NCBI GenBank assembly: GCA_016872195.1
Contig: VHAT01000003.1
Coordinates: forward strand, 47,036 to 111,035
DNA: 64,000 nt
Reading direction: 5' to 3'
Source of the DNA: Sphingomonadales bacterium
GTDB lineage: Bacteria; Bacteroidota; Bacteroidia; Chitinophagales; Chitinophagaceae
The notes beneath the pieces were generated by a model. That model worked only from the letters and a program-made list of their open reading frames with translations. It made no database searches and was not told where the DNA came from. Made by a program: the position numbers and the translations under genes. Below, one piece after another: positions 11,910-21,411 of this stretch. The stretch's first letter is position 1. Each line of letters opens with the position of its first letter.

Positions 11910-13313
11910 CTATTTTTTGACGATCTGGGCCACCAGATCGGCTTCGGCGCAAACCTTTCCACCGACATAGATAGTGCCTTTCATTTCGCAGATCCCGCGA
12001 CGGATGGGTGCGGCCAATTCCATCTTGAGCAGCAGCGTGTCGCCGGGCTTTACCATCTGTTTGAATTTGCAGTTGTCGATCTTGAGAAAGTAGGTATTGT
12101 ATTCTCCGTCACCACTTAAGTTGATGGCCAAAATGCCTCCGCATTGGGCCAGGGCTTCGATTTGCAAGACCCCGGGCATAACCGGATTGCCCGGAAAATG
12201 TCCTTGAAAGAACCATTCGTTGAAGGTTACATTTTTTACGCCCACAATATGGGTATCGCTTAATTCAATGACCTTATCGACCAAGGCAAACGGAAAACGA
12301 TGTGGCAGGGTTCTTTCGATGTATTGCTGATCGTATACAGGGGGTACAGAAGGATCGTAGGTTGGCACATCGCGGGTGTGCTTGTTCTTTTTTATGTATT
12401 GTTTGATCTTGCGAGCAAACGCTACATTGCTGCTGTGTCCGGGCCGATTTGCGATAATGCGAGCTTTGATCGGATAGCCGATCAGGGCCAGATCGCCGAC
12501 TACGTCCAATAGTTTGTGACGAGCCGGTTCATTGGGAAAACGCAGGTCGAGGTTATTGAGATACCCTTCGCTTTTGACTTCGATCTTTTCTTTTTTGAAT
12601 ATTTTTTTAAGTCGTTCCAGCTCGGCTCCTTCGACAGGTCTGTCGACGACAACGATCGCATTGTTGACATCCCCGCCCTTGATCAAATTATTTTCGATGA
12701 GTGCTTCGAGTTCATGTAAAAAGCAAAAGGTCCTGCAGGGGGCGATCTCTTTTTTGAAATCCCGAATTGATTTTAATCCGGCATGTTGGGTGCCCAACAC
12801 GGGTGAGTTGAAATCGATCAGGGTGGTGATCTGGTAATCCATCGAGGGCATGGCGACCATTTCGACGCGTTTGGGTTCGTCGTAATGAAATATATTCTCA
12901 TCGATGCTATACCAAACTTTGGTGGCATCCTGTTCCAACACACCGGCTTTCTCTATGCAGTCTACAAAGGGTCCGGAGCTGCCATCCATGATCGGAATCT
13001 CGGGGCCGTTGATCTCCATCAAACAATTATCTACGCCCATGCCCACCAGGGCGGCCAGCACATGTTCCACTGTGCTCACTTTTACCCCCTCACTTTCGAG
13101 TGTGGTACCGCGGCTGGTATCGGTTACCAGATCGCAATCGGCCTTGATTACAGGTTGATTCGGTAAATCGGTCCGTTTGAACTGAAATCCAAAACCAGGG
13201 TTGGCCGGATGCAGCGTCAGGTCGGCCAGAATTCCCGTGTGGAGTCCGGTACCCGAAATCGTTACTACCGAACCGAGAGTATGCTGTTTGTCGGGGTTAA
13301 ATGGTTTGGCCAT
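11910..13313 (-). CDS. lpxC-fabZ: Bifunctional UDP-3-O-acyl-GlcNAc deacetylase / 3-hydroxyacyl-ACP dehydratase
   Basis: A fusion of two enzymes. LpxC removes the N-acetyl group in the committed step of lipid A synthesis. FabZ dehydrates 3-hydroxyacyl-ACP in fatty acid elongation. Residues 1 to about 300 are LpxC, with zinc-site motif EHVLAAL (His84), HKLLDVVGDLAL and RPGHSSN. From about 315 comes a hot-dog fold FabZ with LPHRFPFALVDK, the catalytic His in GHFPGNPVMPG and the Glu in QIEALAQ. Such fusions are known in Bacteroidota. Both enzymes draw on the same 3-hydroxyacyl-ACP pool. It lies 59 bp after lpxD on the same strand. Confidence 0.96.
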   Translation of the reverse strand: MAKPFNPDKQHTLGSVVTISGTGLHTGILADLTLHPANPGFGFQFKRTDLPNQPVIKADCDLVTDTSRGTTLESEGVKVSTVEHVLAALVGMGVDNCLMEINGPEIPIMDGSSGPFVDCIEKAGVLEQDATKVWYSIDENIFHYDEPKRVEMVAMPSMDYQITTLIDFNSPVLGTQHAGLKSIRDFKKEIAPCRTFCFLHELEALIENNLIKGGDVNNAIVVVDRPVEGAELERLKKIFKKEKIEVKSEGYLNNLDLRFPNEPARHKLLDVVGDLALIGYPIKARIIANRPGHSSNVAFARKIKQYIKKNKHTRDVPTYDPSVPPVYDQQYIERTLPHRFPFALVDKVIELSDTHIVGVKNVTFNEWFFQGHFPGNPVMPGVLQIEALAQCGGILAINLSGDGEYNTYFLKIDNCKFKQMVKPGDTLLLKMELAAPIRRGICEMKGTIYVGGKVCAEADLVAQIVKK

Positions 13314-13372
13314 GAGAGGGGGGTTAGAAGCTGTAAAGATAACACTTACCCCAGGCTTGCGAAAGAGGTCTT

Positions 13373-14416
13373 CTATTTGGTTGATATCAAGTCTTTTATG
13401 ATAGACTCAAGTTCCTTGATACGCCTTTCGAGATCGGGGAGCTGTCTGCTGAGGGCCTGGCTGCGAAGCGCTTGCGAATAGTCATAGGCCGGGGTGCCCG
13501 TTACTGCTTTTCCTTTTGGGATCGATTTACTGACGCCACTTTGCGCATTGACCTTGGCTCCATCTTCTAGTTGAATATGACCAACGATACCGGCCTGCCC
13601 CCCGATCATGACCCCTTTTCCGATCTTGGTGCTTCCGCTAATGCCGGCCTGCGCAGCGATCACCGTACTGTTGCCGACTTCGACATTATGAGCAATCTGT
13701 ATAAGGTTATCTAGTTTAACACCTTTTCGTATAAGGGTAGATCCGATCGTTGCCCGGTCGATGGTGGTGTTCGCTCCGATCTCTACCTCATCTTCGATGA
13801 TCACATTTCCGATCTGCGGAACTTTTTGAAGGCGGCCGTCGGTTTGTGGCGCAAATCCAAATCCATCGCTACCAATGACGGTGCCGGCATGTATGATAAC
13901 TTGACTGCCCACCTGACACTGATGATAGATCTTTACGCCGGAGTGTAGCACGGTGTTCTCGCCGATCTGCACATTGTTGCCGATAAAACAATGGGGATGG
14001 ACCTTACTGTTTTTCCCGATACGTACATTTTCTCCGACATAGGCGAAGGCTCCGATATAGACATTCTCTCCTACGCTGGCATTGGGGGACACATACGAGG
14101 GTTGCTGAATACCCTGTAAGGAGGCTTGTTCCAATTGTTGGTACATGTCCAGTAAGCTAGCAAAGGCCGAATAGGCATCCTTAACCCGAAGAAGCGTCGC
14201 CGATACGGGATAACGCAATACGAATGAATGGCTAAGGATCACTATGGAGGCCTTCGTTGTGTAGAGATATTCTTCGTATTTGGAATTGGCCAAAAAGGAA
14301 AGTTGACCGGGTGTGGCCTCTTCTATCTTTCCAAAGGATTGCACCGCCATTTCAGGATTTCCTTCAATAGTAGCTTCGATCAGCGGGGCCAGTTGGGCGG
14401 CGGTAAACTGCATCAT
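13373..14416 (-). CDS. lpxD: UDP-3-O-(3-hydroxyacyl)glucosamine N-acyltransferase
   Basis: Transfers the second 3-hydroxyacyl chain in lipid A synthesis, directly after LpxC. 347 residues. It has an N-terminal uridine-binding domain, then a left-handed beta helix of hexapeptide repeats (IGENVYIGAF-type, about residues 112-300) with the catalytic His of IAHNVEVG at about 243, and a C-terminal helix. The stop is 59 bp upstream of the lpxC-fabZ start and the start is 9 bp after the HD-hydrolase stop, so these three genes probably form one transcription unit. Confidence 0.95.
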   Translation of the reverse strand: MMQFTAAQLAPLIEATIEGNPEMAVQSFGKIEEATPGQLSFLANSKYEEYLYTTKASIVILSHSFVLRYPVSATLLRVKDAYSAFASLLDMYQQLEQASLQGIQQPSYVSPNASVGENVYIGAFAYVGENVRIGKNSKVHPHCFIGNNVQIGENTVLHSGVKIYHQCQVGSQVIIHAGTVIGSDGFGFAPQTDGRLQKVPQIGNVIIEDEVEIGANTTIDRATIGSTLIRKGVKLDNLIQIAHNVEVGNSTVIAAQAGISGSTKIGKGVMIGGQAGIVGHIQLEDGAKVNAQSGVSKSIPKGKAVTGTPAYDYSQALRSQALSRQLPDLERRIKELESIIKDLISTK

Positions 14417-14425
14417 GGGAGTACG

Positions 14426-15670
14426 CTAAATTTTACTTTCTTCCGGGTAACAAATGTATTCTTTACTGATCTCTCCAAAGGCCAGACTGCTTCCATAATG
14501 GATGAGTGCATTATCTACTTCGGAAATATCCTTTACGCTACCATCCTTGAAAAGAATATGGATCCTTTCGTCCTTGGGATTATAGGTGGTATTGCTGGCT
14601 TTTCCGGTAAAGACAAAAAAGGAGGCCTCCTCTTCACTGATGTTCAAGCGATGGGCCACTTCTTTTCGCCAAATGGCCAGTCGATCGGGATCAACCGGTT
14701 CTTTCAAGAAGCGGATCTTGAGTAGTTTTCTCTCCGTAACCAGTCTACACAGTGTAGAAAGAACTTTGTCGGGATGATAGCACCAGTTCTTGATACTCGT
14801 CATCACGTCGTGATCATCAAGACGGCAAAAACGGTCTAAATGCTGCTTGATGGTAGCACCCGCTTCACGATCTTGTAAGAAAAAATCAAGGTCGCTGCTG
14901 GCCGCTGATAATACCGTTCCTTGTTGCAGGAGTTGTAAAACCCGCTTAAATATCAATACCACCGACATCTCGGCGCTAACCACTGTTTTATGCAAGTAGA
15001 CCTGCCAATACATGAGCCGTCGGCTGATCAAAAATTTTTCGATCGAAAAGATCGCTTTCTCCTCTACCATTAGCTGCCCCTCTTTAACGGCCAGCATTTT
15101 TAATATACGATCGTAGCCGATCACACCTTCTGCCACTCCGGTAAAAAAGCTGTCTCGATTCAGGTAGTCCATACGGTCCACATCGAGCTGACCTGAGATC
15201 AGCTGGTGTAAAAAAGGCTTAGGGTATTGTCCTTTGAAAATGGCGATGGCCGTGCTCAACTGTCCCTTAAAGTGTTCGTTAAGATGCTCCATAATGAGCA
15301 GTGAGAGGGTCTCATGATGAAGTCCTGGGATCAGGACTTTCTCCAGCGCATGCGAAAAGGGGCCATGGCCGGCATCATGCAATAAGATGGCTAGTTTGGC
15401 ACCCAGTTCTTCTTCTGCTGTAATGGAGACACCCTTACTTTTCAGTTCGGAAAGGGCGATGCCCATCAAATGATAAGCGCCCAGTGAATGATGCAGTCTC
15501 GAGTGCATAGCCCCTGGATAGACCAAGTGGGCAAAGGCCATTTGGTGGATATTGCGTAGCCGCTGGTAGTAGGGATGCGAGATCAGTTCCAGCACCAGCG
15601 GATGATCGATGGTGATGAAACCATAGACAGGGTCGTTGATTATTTTTCGGACAGTGGGAGCGGTTGCCAT
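14426..15670 (-). CDS. HD-domain phosphohydrolase (dNTPase-like)
   Basis: 414 residues of the dGTPase/SAMHD1-like HD family. Metal-binding residues are visible in RLHHSLGAYHL (about 58-68), LLHDAGHGPFSHALE (His98/Asp99) and DQLDVDRMDYLNRDS-type sequence after residue 180. The family hydrolyses dNTPs or related nucleotides, but the substrate here is not known. It heads the lpxD, lpxC-fabZ cluster on the minus strand with a 9-bp gap to lpxD, an arrangement common in Bacteroidota though no mechanistic link is established. It is divergent from porX, 68 bp between starts. Confidence 0.85.
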   Translation of the reverse strand: MATAPTVRKIINDPVYGFITIDHPLVLELISHPYYQRLRNIHQMAFAHLVYPGAMHSRLHHSLGAYHLMGIALSELKSKGVSITAEEELGAKLAILLHDAGHGPFSHALEKVLIPGLHHETLSLLIMEHLNEHFKGQLSTAIAIFKGQYPKPFLHQLISGQLDVDRMDYLNRDSFFTGVAEGVIGYDRILKMLAVKEGQLMVEEKAIFSIEKFLISRRLMYWQVYLHKTVVSAEMSVVLIFKRVLQLLQQGTVLSAASSDLDFFLQDREAGATIKQHLDRFCRLDDHDVMTSIKNWCYHPDKVLSTLCRLVTERKLLKIRFLKEPVDPDRLAIWRKEVAHRLNISEEEASFFVFTGKASNTTYNPKDERIHILFKDGSVKDISEVDNALIHYGSSLAFGEISKEYICYPEESKI

Positions 15671-15738
15671 ATTGTTAAAGCCGGTCGGGCATCCTTCAAA
15701 AATACAAAGGCTCGTCTTAAAAAGCTAAATTTGAAGAT

Positions 15739-17331
15739 ATGGAACGGGCAAGGGTCATATGGGTCGATGATGAGATCGAGAGTCTTCAGTCCCAGAAATT
15801 ATTTCTGGAGAACAAGGGCTATCAGGTAGACACCTTTACCAATGGCTTTGAGGCCATCGACCATGTAAAAACCCATCCGGTCGATGTGGTCTTGATCGAT
15901 GAGAGTATGCCGGGTATTACCGGACTCGAGACCTTGGCCAAGATCAAGGAGATCGATCGATCGCTTCCGGTGGTGCTGATTACCAAGAACGAGACCGAGA
16001 ATTTGATGGATGATGCCATCGGTTCTCAGATCAGCGATTACCTGATCAAACCCGTCAATCCCAATCAGGTCTGGCTTAGCTTAAAAAAGATAATCGACAA
16101 CAAACGCCTGGTGGCAGAGAAGACCACTTCGGCCTATCAACAACAGTTCCGTCATCTTTTTACGGCCCTCAATAGCGATCCCGATCATCGCGAGTGGCGC
16201 GACATCTATAAAAAGTTGGTCTATTGGGAGCTGGAAATGCAGCGAACCGATAGCCCACAGATGCAAGAGGTCTTGCAAACTCAGAAGGCCGAGGCCAATA
16301 ACGAATTTGCCAAGTTCATCAGTAAGCAATATGCCCATTGGATACAAGATCCTTCTTCGGCTCCCATTATGAGTCATACCTTATTGAAAGAAAAAGTAAT
16401 TCCACAGCTCGAAAAAGACGTGCCTGTATTTTTTGTGCTGATCGATAATCTTCGTTTCGATCAGTGGAAGGCCATCGAGCCGGTGCTGTTGCAAAGCTTC
16501 AGGCGTACCGAAGAAGATAGTTTTTATAGCATTTTGCCTACCGCTACTCAATATGCCCGGAATGCTATTTTTTCCGGGATGATGCCATTGGAGATCCACC
16601 AGCGTTATCCCCAGTTTTGGAAGCACGATGAAGAAGAAGGAGGGAAGAATCTTTTTGAGGAAGATTTGTTGCGGCTGCAATTGCAGCGTTTGGGGCTGGG
16701 CACCTTGAAGGTGAACTATACGAAGGTGCTCAATAATCAAACCGGGCTCGAATGGCAGCAACAGATACATAATTTATTGTCCAACGACCTGAATGTTATC
16801 GTGTACAATTTTGTGGATATGCTCAGCCATGCTCGTACCGAGATGGAAGTGCTCAAGGAGTTAGCAGGAGACGAGAGCAGTTATCGCAGTGTGACCGCCT
16901 CTTGGTTCGAGCACTCTCCGCTACACCAGGCCCTTAAACGAATTGCCGACAAGCGCTGCAAGATCGTACTAGCTACCGATCATGGCAGTATTCGGGTACA
17001 TACGCCCTGCAAGGTGATCGGCGACAAGCAGACAACGACCAATCTACGGTATAAGCACGGGCGTAATTTGAACTATGAGCCCAAGGATGTGCTGGCTTTT
17101 CGGAATCCCTCGTTGGCGGGTTTACCCGGTCCGGCTATCAATTCGTCCTATATTTTTGCCAAGGGCGATCATTATTTATGTTATCCCAATAACTATAATC
17201 ATTATGTGAATTATTATCGCAATACGTTCCAACACGGGGGTATCAGTCTCGAAGAGATGATTGTGCCCGTGATCACCTTACAATCGCGTACTTTTGTGAA
17301 TTCCTATGAAATACAACCAGACAACCCTTGA
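15739..17331 (+). CDS. porX: PorX-type response regulator with PglZ/alkaline-phosphatase domain
   Basis: A regulator of the type IX secretion system. 530 residues. The receiver domain (1-125) has phospho-acceptor Asp54 in VLIDESMPG, acidic D10/D11 and the conserved KP of YLIKPVN near 104. A helical linker follows, then a PglZ/alkaline-phosphatase-like domain from about 205 with metal-ligand candidates in FFVLIDNLRFDQWK, ILPTATQYARNA and VLATDHGSIRVH. In studied Bacteroidota PorX is controlled by the PorY kinase and affects T9SS gene expression through a sigma factor; the partner is not in this window. It overlaps the next gene by 26 bp, suggesting translational coupling. Confidence 0.93.
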   Translation: MERARVIWVDDEIESLQSQKLFLENKGYQVDTFTNGFEAIDHVKTHPVDVVLIDESMPGITGLETLAKIKEIDRSLPVVLITKNETENLMDDAIGSQISDYLIKPVNPNQVWLSLKKIIDNKRLVAEKTTSAYQQQFRHLFTALNSDPDHREWRDIYKKLVYWELEMQRTDSPQMQEVLQTQKAEANNEFAKFISKQYAHWIQDPSSAPIMSHTLLKEKVIPQLEKDVPVFFVLIDNLRFDQWKAIEPVLLQSFRRTEEDSFYSILPTATQYARNAIFSGMMPLEIHQRYPQFWKHDEEEGGKNLFEEDLLRLQLQRLGLGTLKVNYTKVLNNQTGLEWQQQIHNLLSNDLNVIVYNFVDMLSHARTEMEVLKELAGDESSYRSVTASWFEHSPLHQALKRIADKRCKIVLATDHGSIRVHTPCKVIGDKQTTTNLRYKHGRNLNYEPKDVLAFRNPSLAGLPGPAINSSYIFAKGDHYLCYPNNYNHYVNYYRNTFQHGGISLEEMIVPVITLQSRTFVNSYEIQPDNP

Positions 17332-17569
17332 TAAGTTAGAGGCCATCCCCGAGCAGGCTGGCTATATTCTTCGCTACGAAAGAGGAACCTTTCAGAGCGG
17401 CTATTGCATTTTGGAGTCAAAGAAAGTGGTCGTCCTCAATAAATTTTTACCGATCGAAGGACGCATCAATACCCTTATCGATCTGATCCCCCAGTTGACC
17501 ATCGATCCGGGAATGCTTTCGGAAGAATCAGCAAAACTCTTTGACGAAGTCATACTCATGCGGGCATGA
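17306..17569 (+). CDS. Conserved 87-aa protein coupled to porX, unknown
   Basis: 87 residues, soluble, no signal peptide. It begins MKYNQTTLDKLEAIPEQAGY and contains a compact alpha/beta pattern (YILRYERGTFQSGYCILES then VVVLNKFLPIEGRINTLIDLI). Its start lies inside the last 26 bp of porX in another frame and its TGA overlaps the ATG of the next gene (ATGA), which strongly supports that it is translated. No known domain was recognised. Position between the T9SS regulator and a metal hydrolase is the only clue to its role. Confidence 0.8.
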   Translation: MKYNQTTLDKLEAIPEQAGYILRYERGTFQSGYCILESKKVVVLNKFLPIEGRINTLIDLIPQLTIDPGMLSEESAKLFDEVILMRA

Positions 17570-18351
17570 CCTGTCCTCCCTTGCACGTAACTTTTTTAGG
17601 CACTGGTACCAGCGGCGGAGTGCCCATGATCGCTTGTGATTGCCTGGTATGTTCCTCTGACGATTCGCGCGACAAAAGACTTCGCTCCAGTATCTTGATT
17701 CGCTCGGCCACCACGACCCTGGTAGTAGATACCGGACCTGATTTTCGCTATCAAATGCTTCGAAAGAACGTGCGCCATCTGGATGCGGTGTTGTTTACGC
17801 ATCCGCATAAAGATCACTTGGCCGGACTGGATGATATCAGGGCCTATAATCATTTTGGTCAGCGTCCTATGCAGGTCTTTGCCGACTCGCTGACCCAGGA
17901 AGCCCTGCGACGCGATTTTTATTATGTGTTCACCGAAACACGTTATCCCGGCATCCCCGAACTTGAGTTACAAACGATCGCTGAATCGCCTTTTTGGGTA
18001 GGTGATATTCCGGTGCAGCCCATTCAGGTCTGGCATCACCGTATGCCCGTGCTGGGTTTTCGCTTTGGATCCTTTACTTACATTACTGATGCCAACCGAA
18101 TCGAAGAAGAGGAACGAAATAAAATAAGGGGTTCCGAGGTATTGGTCTTAAATGCCCTGCGAAAAGAGCCCCATCTTTCTCATTTTACATTGGATGAAGC
18201 GATCAGTCTGATACAAACCTTACAGGTTCCCCGGGGGTACTTGACTCACCTCTCACACCAAATGGGGCTTCACGCCAGCGTGGCCGCAGCGCTGCCCAAG
18301 GGGATCGAACTTGCTTACGACGGACTGGAGTTGCATTTTCCCGCCAACTAA
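17566..18351 (+). CDS. Metallo-beta-lactamase-fold hydrolase (PhnP/RNase Z-like)
   Basis: 261 residues of the MBL superfamily. The zinc motif HxHxDH is THPHKDHLAG (His79, His81, Asp83, His84), with later ligands in YITDANRI and LTHLSHQMGLH. An N-terminal CDCLVCSS stretch (Cys25, Cys27, Cys30) resembles the additional metal-binding loop of PhnP-type phosphodiesterases. It is likely a phosphodiesterase acting on a nucleotide or cyclic phosphate. The substrate is unknown. It begins on an ATGA overlap with the 87-aa gene, so porX, the 87-aa gene and this one form a tight three-gene unit. Confidence 0.87.
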   Translation: MTCPPLHVTFLGTGTSGGVPMIACDCLVCSSDDSRDKRLRSSILIRSATTTLVVDTGPDFRYQMLRKNVRHLDAVLFTHPHKDHLAGLDDIRAYNHFGQRPMQVFADSLTQEALRRDFYYVFTETRYPGIPELELQTIAESPFWVGDIPVQPIQVWHHRMPVLGFRFGSFTYITDANRIEEEERNKIRGSEVLVLNALRKEPHLSHFTLDEAISLIQTLQVPRGYLTHLSHQMGLHASVAAALPKGIELAYDGLELHFPAN

Positions 18352-18354
18352 TTT

Positions 18355-18370
18355 ACTAACAACTGTTAGT
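18355..18370. promoter_or_regulatory. 7-2-7 palindrome, candidate operator before acyl-CoA dehydrogenase
   Basis: ACTAACA-AC-TGTTAGT is a perfect inverted repeat with 7-bp arms and a 2-bp centre, 29 bp before the acyl-CoA dehydrogenase ATG. The short centre suits a dimeric repressor site (for example TetR family) better than a hairpin. The assignment is inferred from symmetry and position alone. Confidence 0.4.
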
Positions 18371-18399
18371 TTTAAAGGGCAAGCACGTATATTTACCAA

Positions 18400-19542
18400 A
18401 TGAAATTTGAATCGTCCGATCTGACCCAGCAGGTAGCCACCGCCGCCCGGGATTTTGCCAGACAGCATATCCTTCCACATGTAATGGAATGGGATGAGAA
18501 ACAGTATTTGCCAATTGAAACCCTTCGGGAGTTAGGCAAGTTGGGTATGATGGGTGTATTGGTTCCTACCGCGTACGGAGGGGCCGGGCTCAGCTATGCA
18601 GAGTATAAAGTGGTGATCGAAGAGATCGCTGCAGTCTGTGGATCGGTAGGGCTTAGCGTGGCTGCGCATAATTCCCTTTGCACCGGACATATTCTGATGG
18701 CCGGAAACGAAAAACAAAAGGAGCAGTGGTTACCGGCCTTAGCTAGTGGTGAGAAGATCGGTGCCTGGGGGTTGACCGAGGCCAATACCGGTAGTGATGC
18801 GGGCAATATGCGATGCACGGCTGTGCAAACGGGAGATCACTGGATCTTGAACGGAACCAAGAATTGGATCACCCATGGTATCAGTGCCGAGATTGCCGTA
18901 GTGCTTTGCCGCACCGGAGAGCCACGCACACCGAATAATTGTACCGCCTTTGTAGTAGAGCGAGGCACACCCGGATTCAGGGCCGGAAAAAAAGAGAATA
19001 AGTTAGGGATGCGCGCCAGTGAAACAGCCGAATTGGTTTTTGAGGAGTGTTCCATACCCGATGCTAATCGATTGGGTGCAGTGGGAGAGGGCTTTAAGCA
19101 AGCCATGAAGATCCTTGATGGAGGCCGCATCTCCATTGCGGCCCTTTCACTGGGGATCGCCCGAGGTGCCTACCAAGCCGCACTTCGCTATGCACAAGAG
19201 CGTCAGCAATTCGATAAACCCATTGCCCATTTTCAAGCTATTTCGTTCAAGCTGGCTGATATGGCCACCGAGATCGAGGCAGCCGACCTCTTGATACAAC
19301 AGGCCTGTGACCTGAAAGATCGCCACTTACCGGTAACCAGTGCTTCGGCCATGGCTAAATATTATGCCAGCGAGGTGGCGGTGCGGGTAGCCACCGATGC
19401 GGTACAGATTTTTGGCGGATATGGGTATACCAAAGATTTTCCGGTCGAAAAATTTTATCGCGATGCGAAACTTTGTACGATCGGAGAGGGAACCAGCGAA
19501 ATTCAAAAGCTGGTAATTGCCCGGCAACTGCTGAAAGCCTAA
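18400..19542 (+). CDS. Acyl-CoA dehydrogenase
   Basis: A FAD enzyme that introduces the alpha,beta double bond in acyl-CoA during beta-oxidation or branched-chain amino-acid breakdown, passing electrons to ETF. 380 residues with the usual three domains: N-terminal helices, a beta domain (GAWGLTEANTGSDAGNM at about 126-142) and the C-terminal helical domain with QIFGGYGYTKDFPVEKFYRD and the catalytic Glu of IGEGTSEIQ. The Glu position is of the short/branched-chain type. Chain-length preference cannot be read off. A 7-2-7 palindrome lies just upstream. Its stop is 5 bp from the convergent ABC exporter. Confidence 0.93.
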   Translation: MKFESSDLTQQVATAARDFARQHILPHVMEWDEKQYLPIETLRELGKLGMMGVLVPTAYGGAGLSYAEYKVVIEEIAAVCGSVGLSVAAHNSLCTGHILMAGNEKQKEQWLPALASGEKIGAWGLTEANTGSDAGNMRCTAVQTGDHWILNGTKNWITHGISAEIAVVLCRTGEPRTPNNCTAFVVERGTPGFRAGKKENKLGMRASETAELVFEECSIPDANRLGAVGEGFKQAMKILDGGRISIAALSLGIARGAYQAALRYAQERQQFDKPIAHFQAISFKLADMATEIEAADLLIQQACDLKDRHLPVTSASAMAKYYASEVAVRVATDAVQIFGGYGYTKDFPVEKFYRDAKLCTIGEGTSEIQKLVIARQLLKA

Positions 19543-19546
19543 GAAG

Positions 19547-21352
19547 TTAGCGAACCGCCTGCCACTCCACTAATTTTTTGTAGATGCCGTTTTGTGCGAT
19601 CAGCTCTTCGTGTTTGCCACGTTCAGCGATCTTTCCTTTTTGCAATACGATGATCTCGTCGGCATGACGAATAGTGGAAAGCCGATGGGCAATAACGATA
19701 CTGGTGCGCTGTTGCATCATCTTGTTAATGGCATCTTGTACCAACCGTTCACTCTCGGTATCAAGAGAAGAAGTGGCCTCGTCCAATATTAAAATAGGAG
19801 GATTCTTTAGCAACGCTCTGGCAATGGTGAGTCGCTGACGCTCGCCTCCGCTCAGTTTAGTGCCCCGATCGCCGATATTGGTTTGATAACCCTCCTCTTT
19901 TTCCAAAATAAAGGAATGAGCATTGGCAATGCGTGCCGCCTTAGCGATCTCCTCGTCCGTGGCATGGGGTTGCCCCAGGGCAATATTAGCAGCAATGGTA
20001 TCATTAAATACTATCGGCTCTTGGGTTACGATGCTCATGAGACTTCGCAAGGACCGCAACGAGCAGTTCTTAATGTTGATCCCATCAATGAGCACCTCTC
20101 CGGCACTTACATCATGAAAACGCGGCACCAGATCGGCCAAGGTAGATTTACCCGAGCCGGAGGCGCCCACCAAGGCAATGGTTTTTCCTTTTGGGATCAC
20201 CAGGTCGATCCCATCGAGGATCAGGACATCACCATAACTAAAGCGGACATTTTTGAATTCGATGGAGTGGGTAAATTCAGTAAGCGTAACAGCATTGGCC
20301 ACCTCTTCTACGGTAATGGGCGCATGAAGGATCTCTTCGAGCCTGCCAATGGCCGCCGATCCTTTTCGCATATTGCTGAAAGAAGTGGAGAGAGCCTTGG
20401 CCGGATTGATCATATTGTAAAAGATCCCCAAGAAGCCAATAAAGACAGAGGCTTCGAGCAATTGCTCTTGCAATACCAATTTTCCTCCGTAGTATAAGAC
20501 GGCCGTAAATAGGGCTACGCCCATCACTTCCGAGAGCGGAGAGGCCAGGTCTCTGCGGTAGCCAATTCGGTTGCGTGCTATGCGCAGTCGATCGTTGCCT
20601 TGCTTGAATTTTTCGCGTAGACTCGACTCGACACCAAAGGCCTTGATCACGCGAAGACCTCCCAAGGTCTCATCCAGCACACCCAAGGTCTCTCCGAACT
20701 TTTGCGCCACCTCGTTCGAGATCTTTTTCAAGGAGCGTGTAATACGGCCGATCACGAGTCCGAGTACCGGTATCAAGATCAATATAAAGAGCGTGAGTGG
20801 CATGCTGATGGTAAATAAAAAGACCAGGGTCAGCACAATGTTCAGTGGATCGCGGATCCAGCCTTCGAGGGCACCGATCACCGAGACCTCCACTTCGTTA
20901 ACGTCATTGGTCATGCGACTCATCAGGTCGCCTTTGCGTTTTTCATTGAAGTAGCCAATGGGTAATTGAAGGACTTTGTCGTATAGGTCCTCGCGCAGTT
21001 GATTGACCAATTGATGTTTGATGGGGTTGAGGGTATAGTAAGCGAGGTAGAGAAACAGATTCTTGGCAGCAATAAGAAGGATCATCAACCAGCAAATAAT
21101 GGCCAGCGCAGCCAATTGACCTTCTTGTTCTACCCGTTGTTGTAAAAAATGATTGACCGAGTAGAGAATGTAATTATTGCCACTAATGGGGGGCAGGGCT
21201 TCTTTGCCGGTAAAGATCAATTGTAAAAAGGGCATCAGCATTCCAATGGATACGATCGAAAAAAGGATGCTCAGCAATATAAAAATAAAGTAGAGGGCAA
21301 TACGGGCTTTATAAGCTGTTAAATACGAAAAAATTCGGGCGTATGACCTCAT
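19547..21352 (-). CDS. ABC exporter, MsbA-like (permease-ATPase fusion)
   Basis: About 601 residues with an N-terminal six-helix membrane domain followed by a nucleotide-binding domain: Walker A GASGSGKST, Q-loop TQEP, signature LSGGERQR, Walker B ILILDEATSSLD and switch AHRLSTI. This is the MsbA/lipid-flippase type of half-transporter, working as a homodimer. Lipid A-core flipping is a reasonable guess but the substrate is unproven. Start chosen at the ATG at 21352 (MRSYARIFSYLTAYK); a longer frame would begin 6 bp from the divergent rbfA start. A CAAAGTAA stretch just upstream (TTACTTTG on this strand) resembles a -7 box. Confidence 0.88.
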   Translation of the reverse strand: MRSYARIFSYLTAYKARIALYFIFILLSILFSIVSIGMLMPFLQLIFTGKEALPPISGNNYILYSVNHFLQQRVEQEGQLAALAIICWLMILLIAAKNLFLYLAYYTLNPIKHQLVNQLREDLYDKVLQLPIGYFNEKRKGDLMSRMTNDVNEVEVSVIGALEGWIRDPLNIVLTLVFLFTISMPLTLFILILIPVLGLVIGRITRSLKKISNEVAQKFGETLGVLDETLGGLRVIKAFGVESSLREKFKQGNDRLRIARNRIGYRRDLASPLSEVMGVALFTAVLYYGGKLVLQEQLLEASVFIGFLGIFYNMINPAKALSTSFSNMRKGSAAIGRLEEILHAPITVEEVANAVTLTEFTHSIEFKNVRFSYGDVLILDGIDLVIPKGKTIALVGASGSGKSTLADLVPRFHDVSAGEVLIDGINIKNCSLRSLRSLMSIVTQEPIVFNDTIAANIALGQPHATDEEIAKAARIANAHSFILEKEEGYQTNIGDRGTKLSGGERQRLTIARALLKNPPILILDEATSSLDTESERLVQDAINKMMQQRTSIVIAHRLSTIRHADEIIVLQKGKIAERGKHEELIAQNGIYKKLVEWQAVR

Positions 21353-21411
21353 GGGAATAGCGGATGATCGGAGCAAAGTAACTACTTTTACAGGGACCTT
21401 AATCAAATTCT

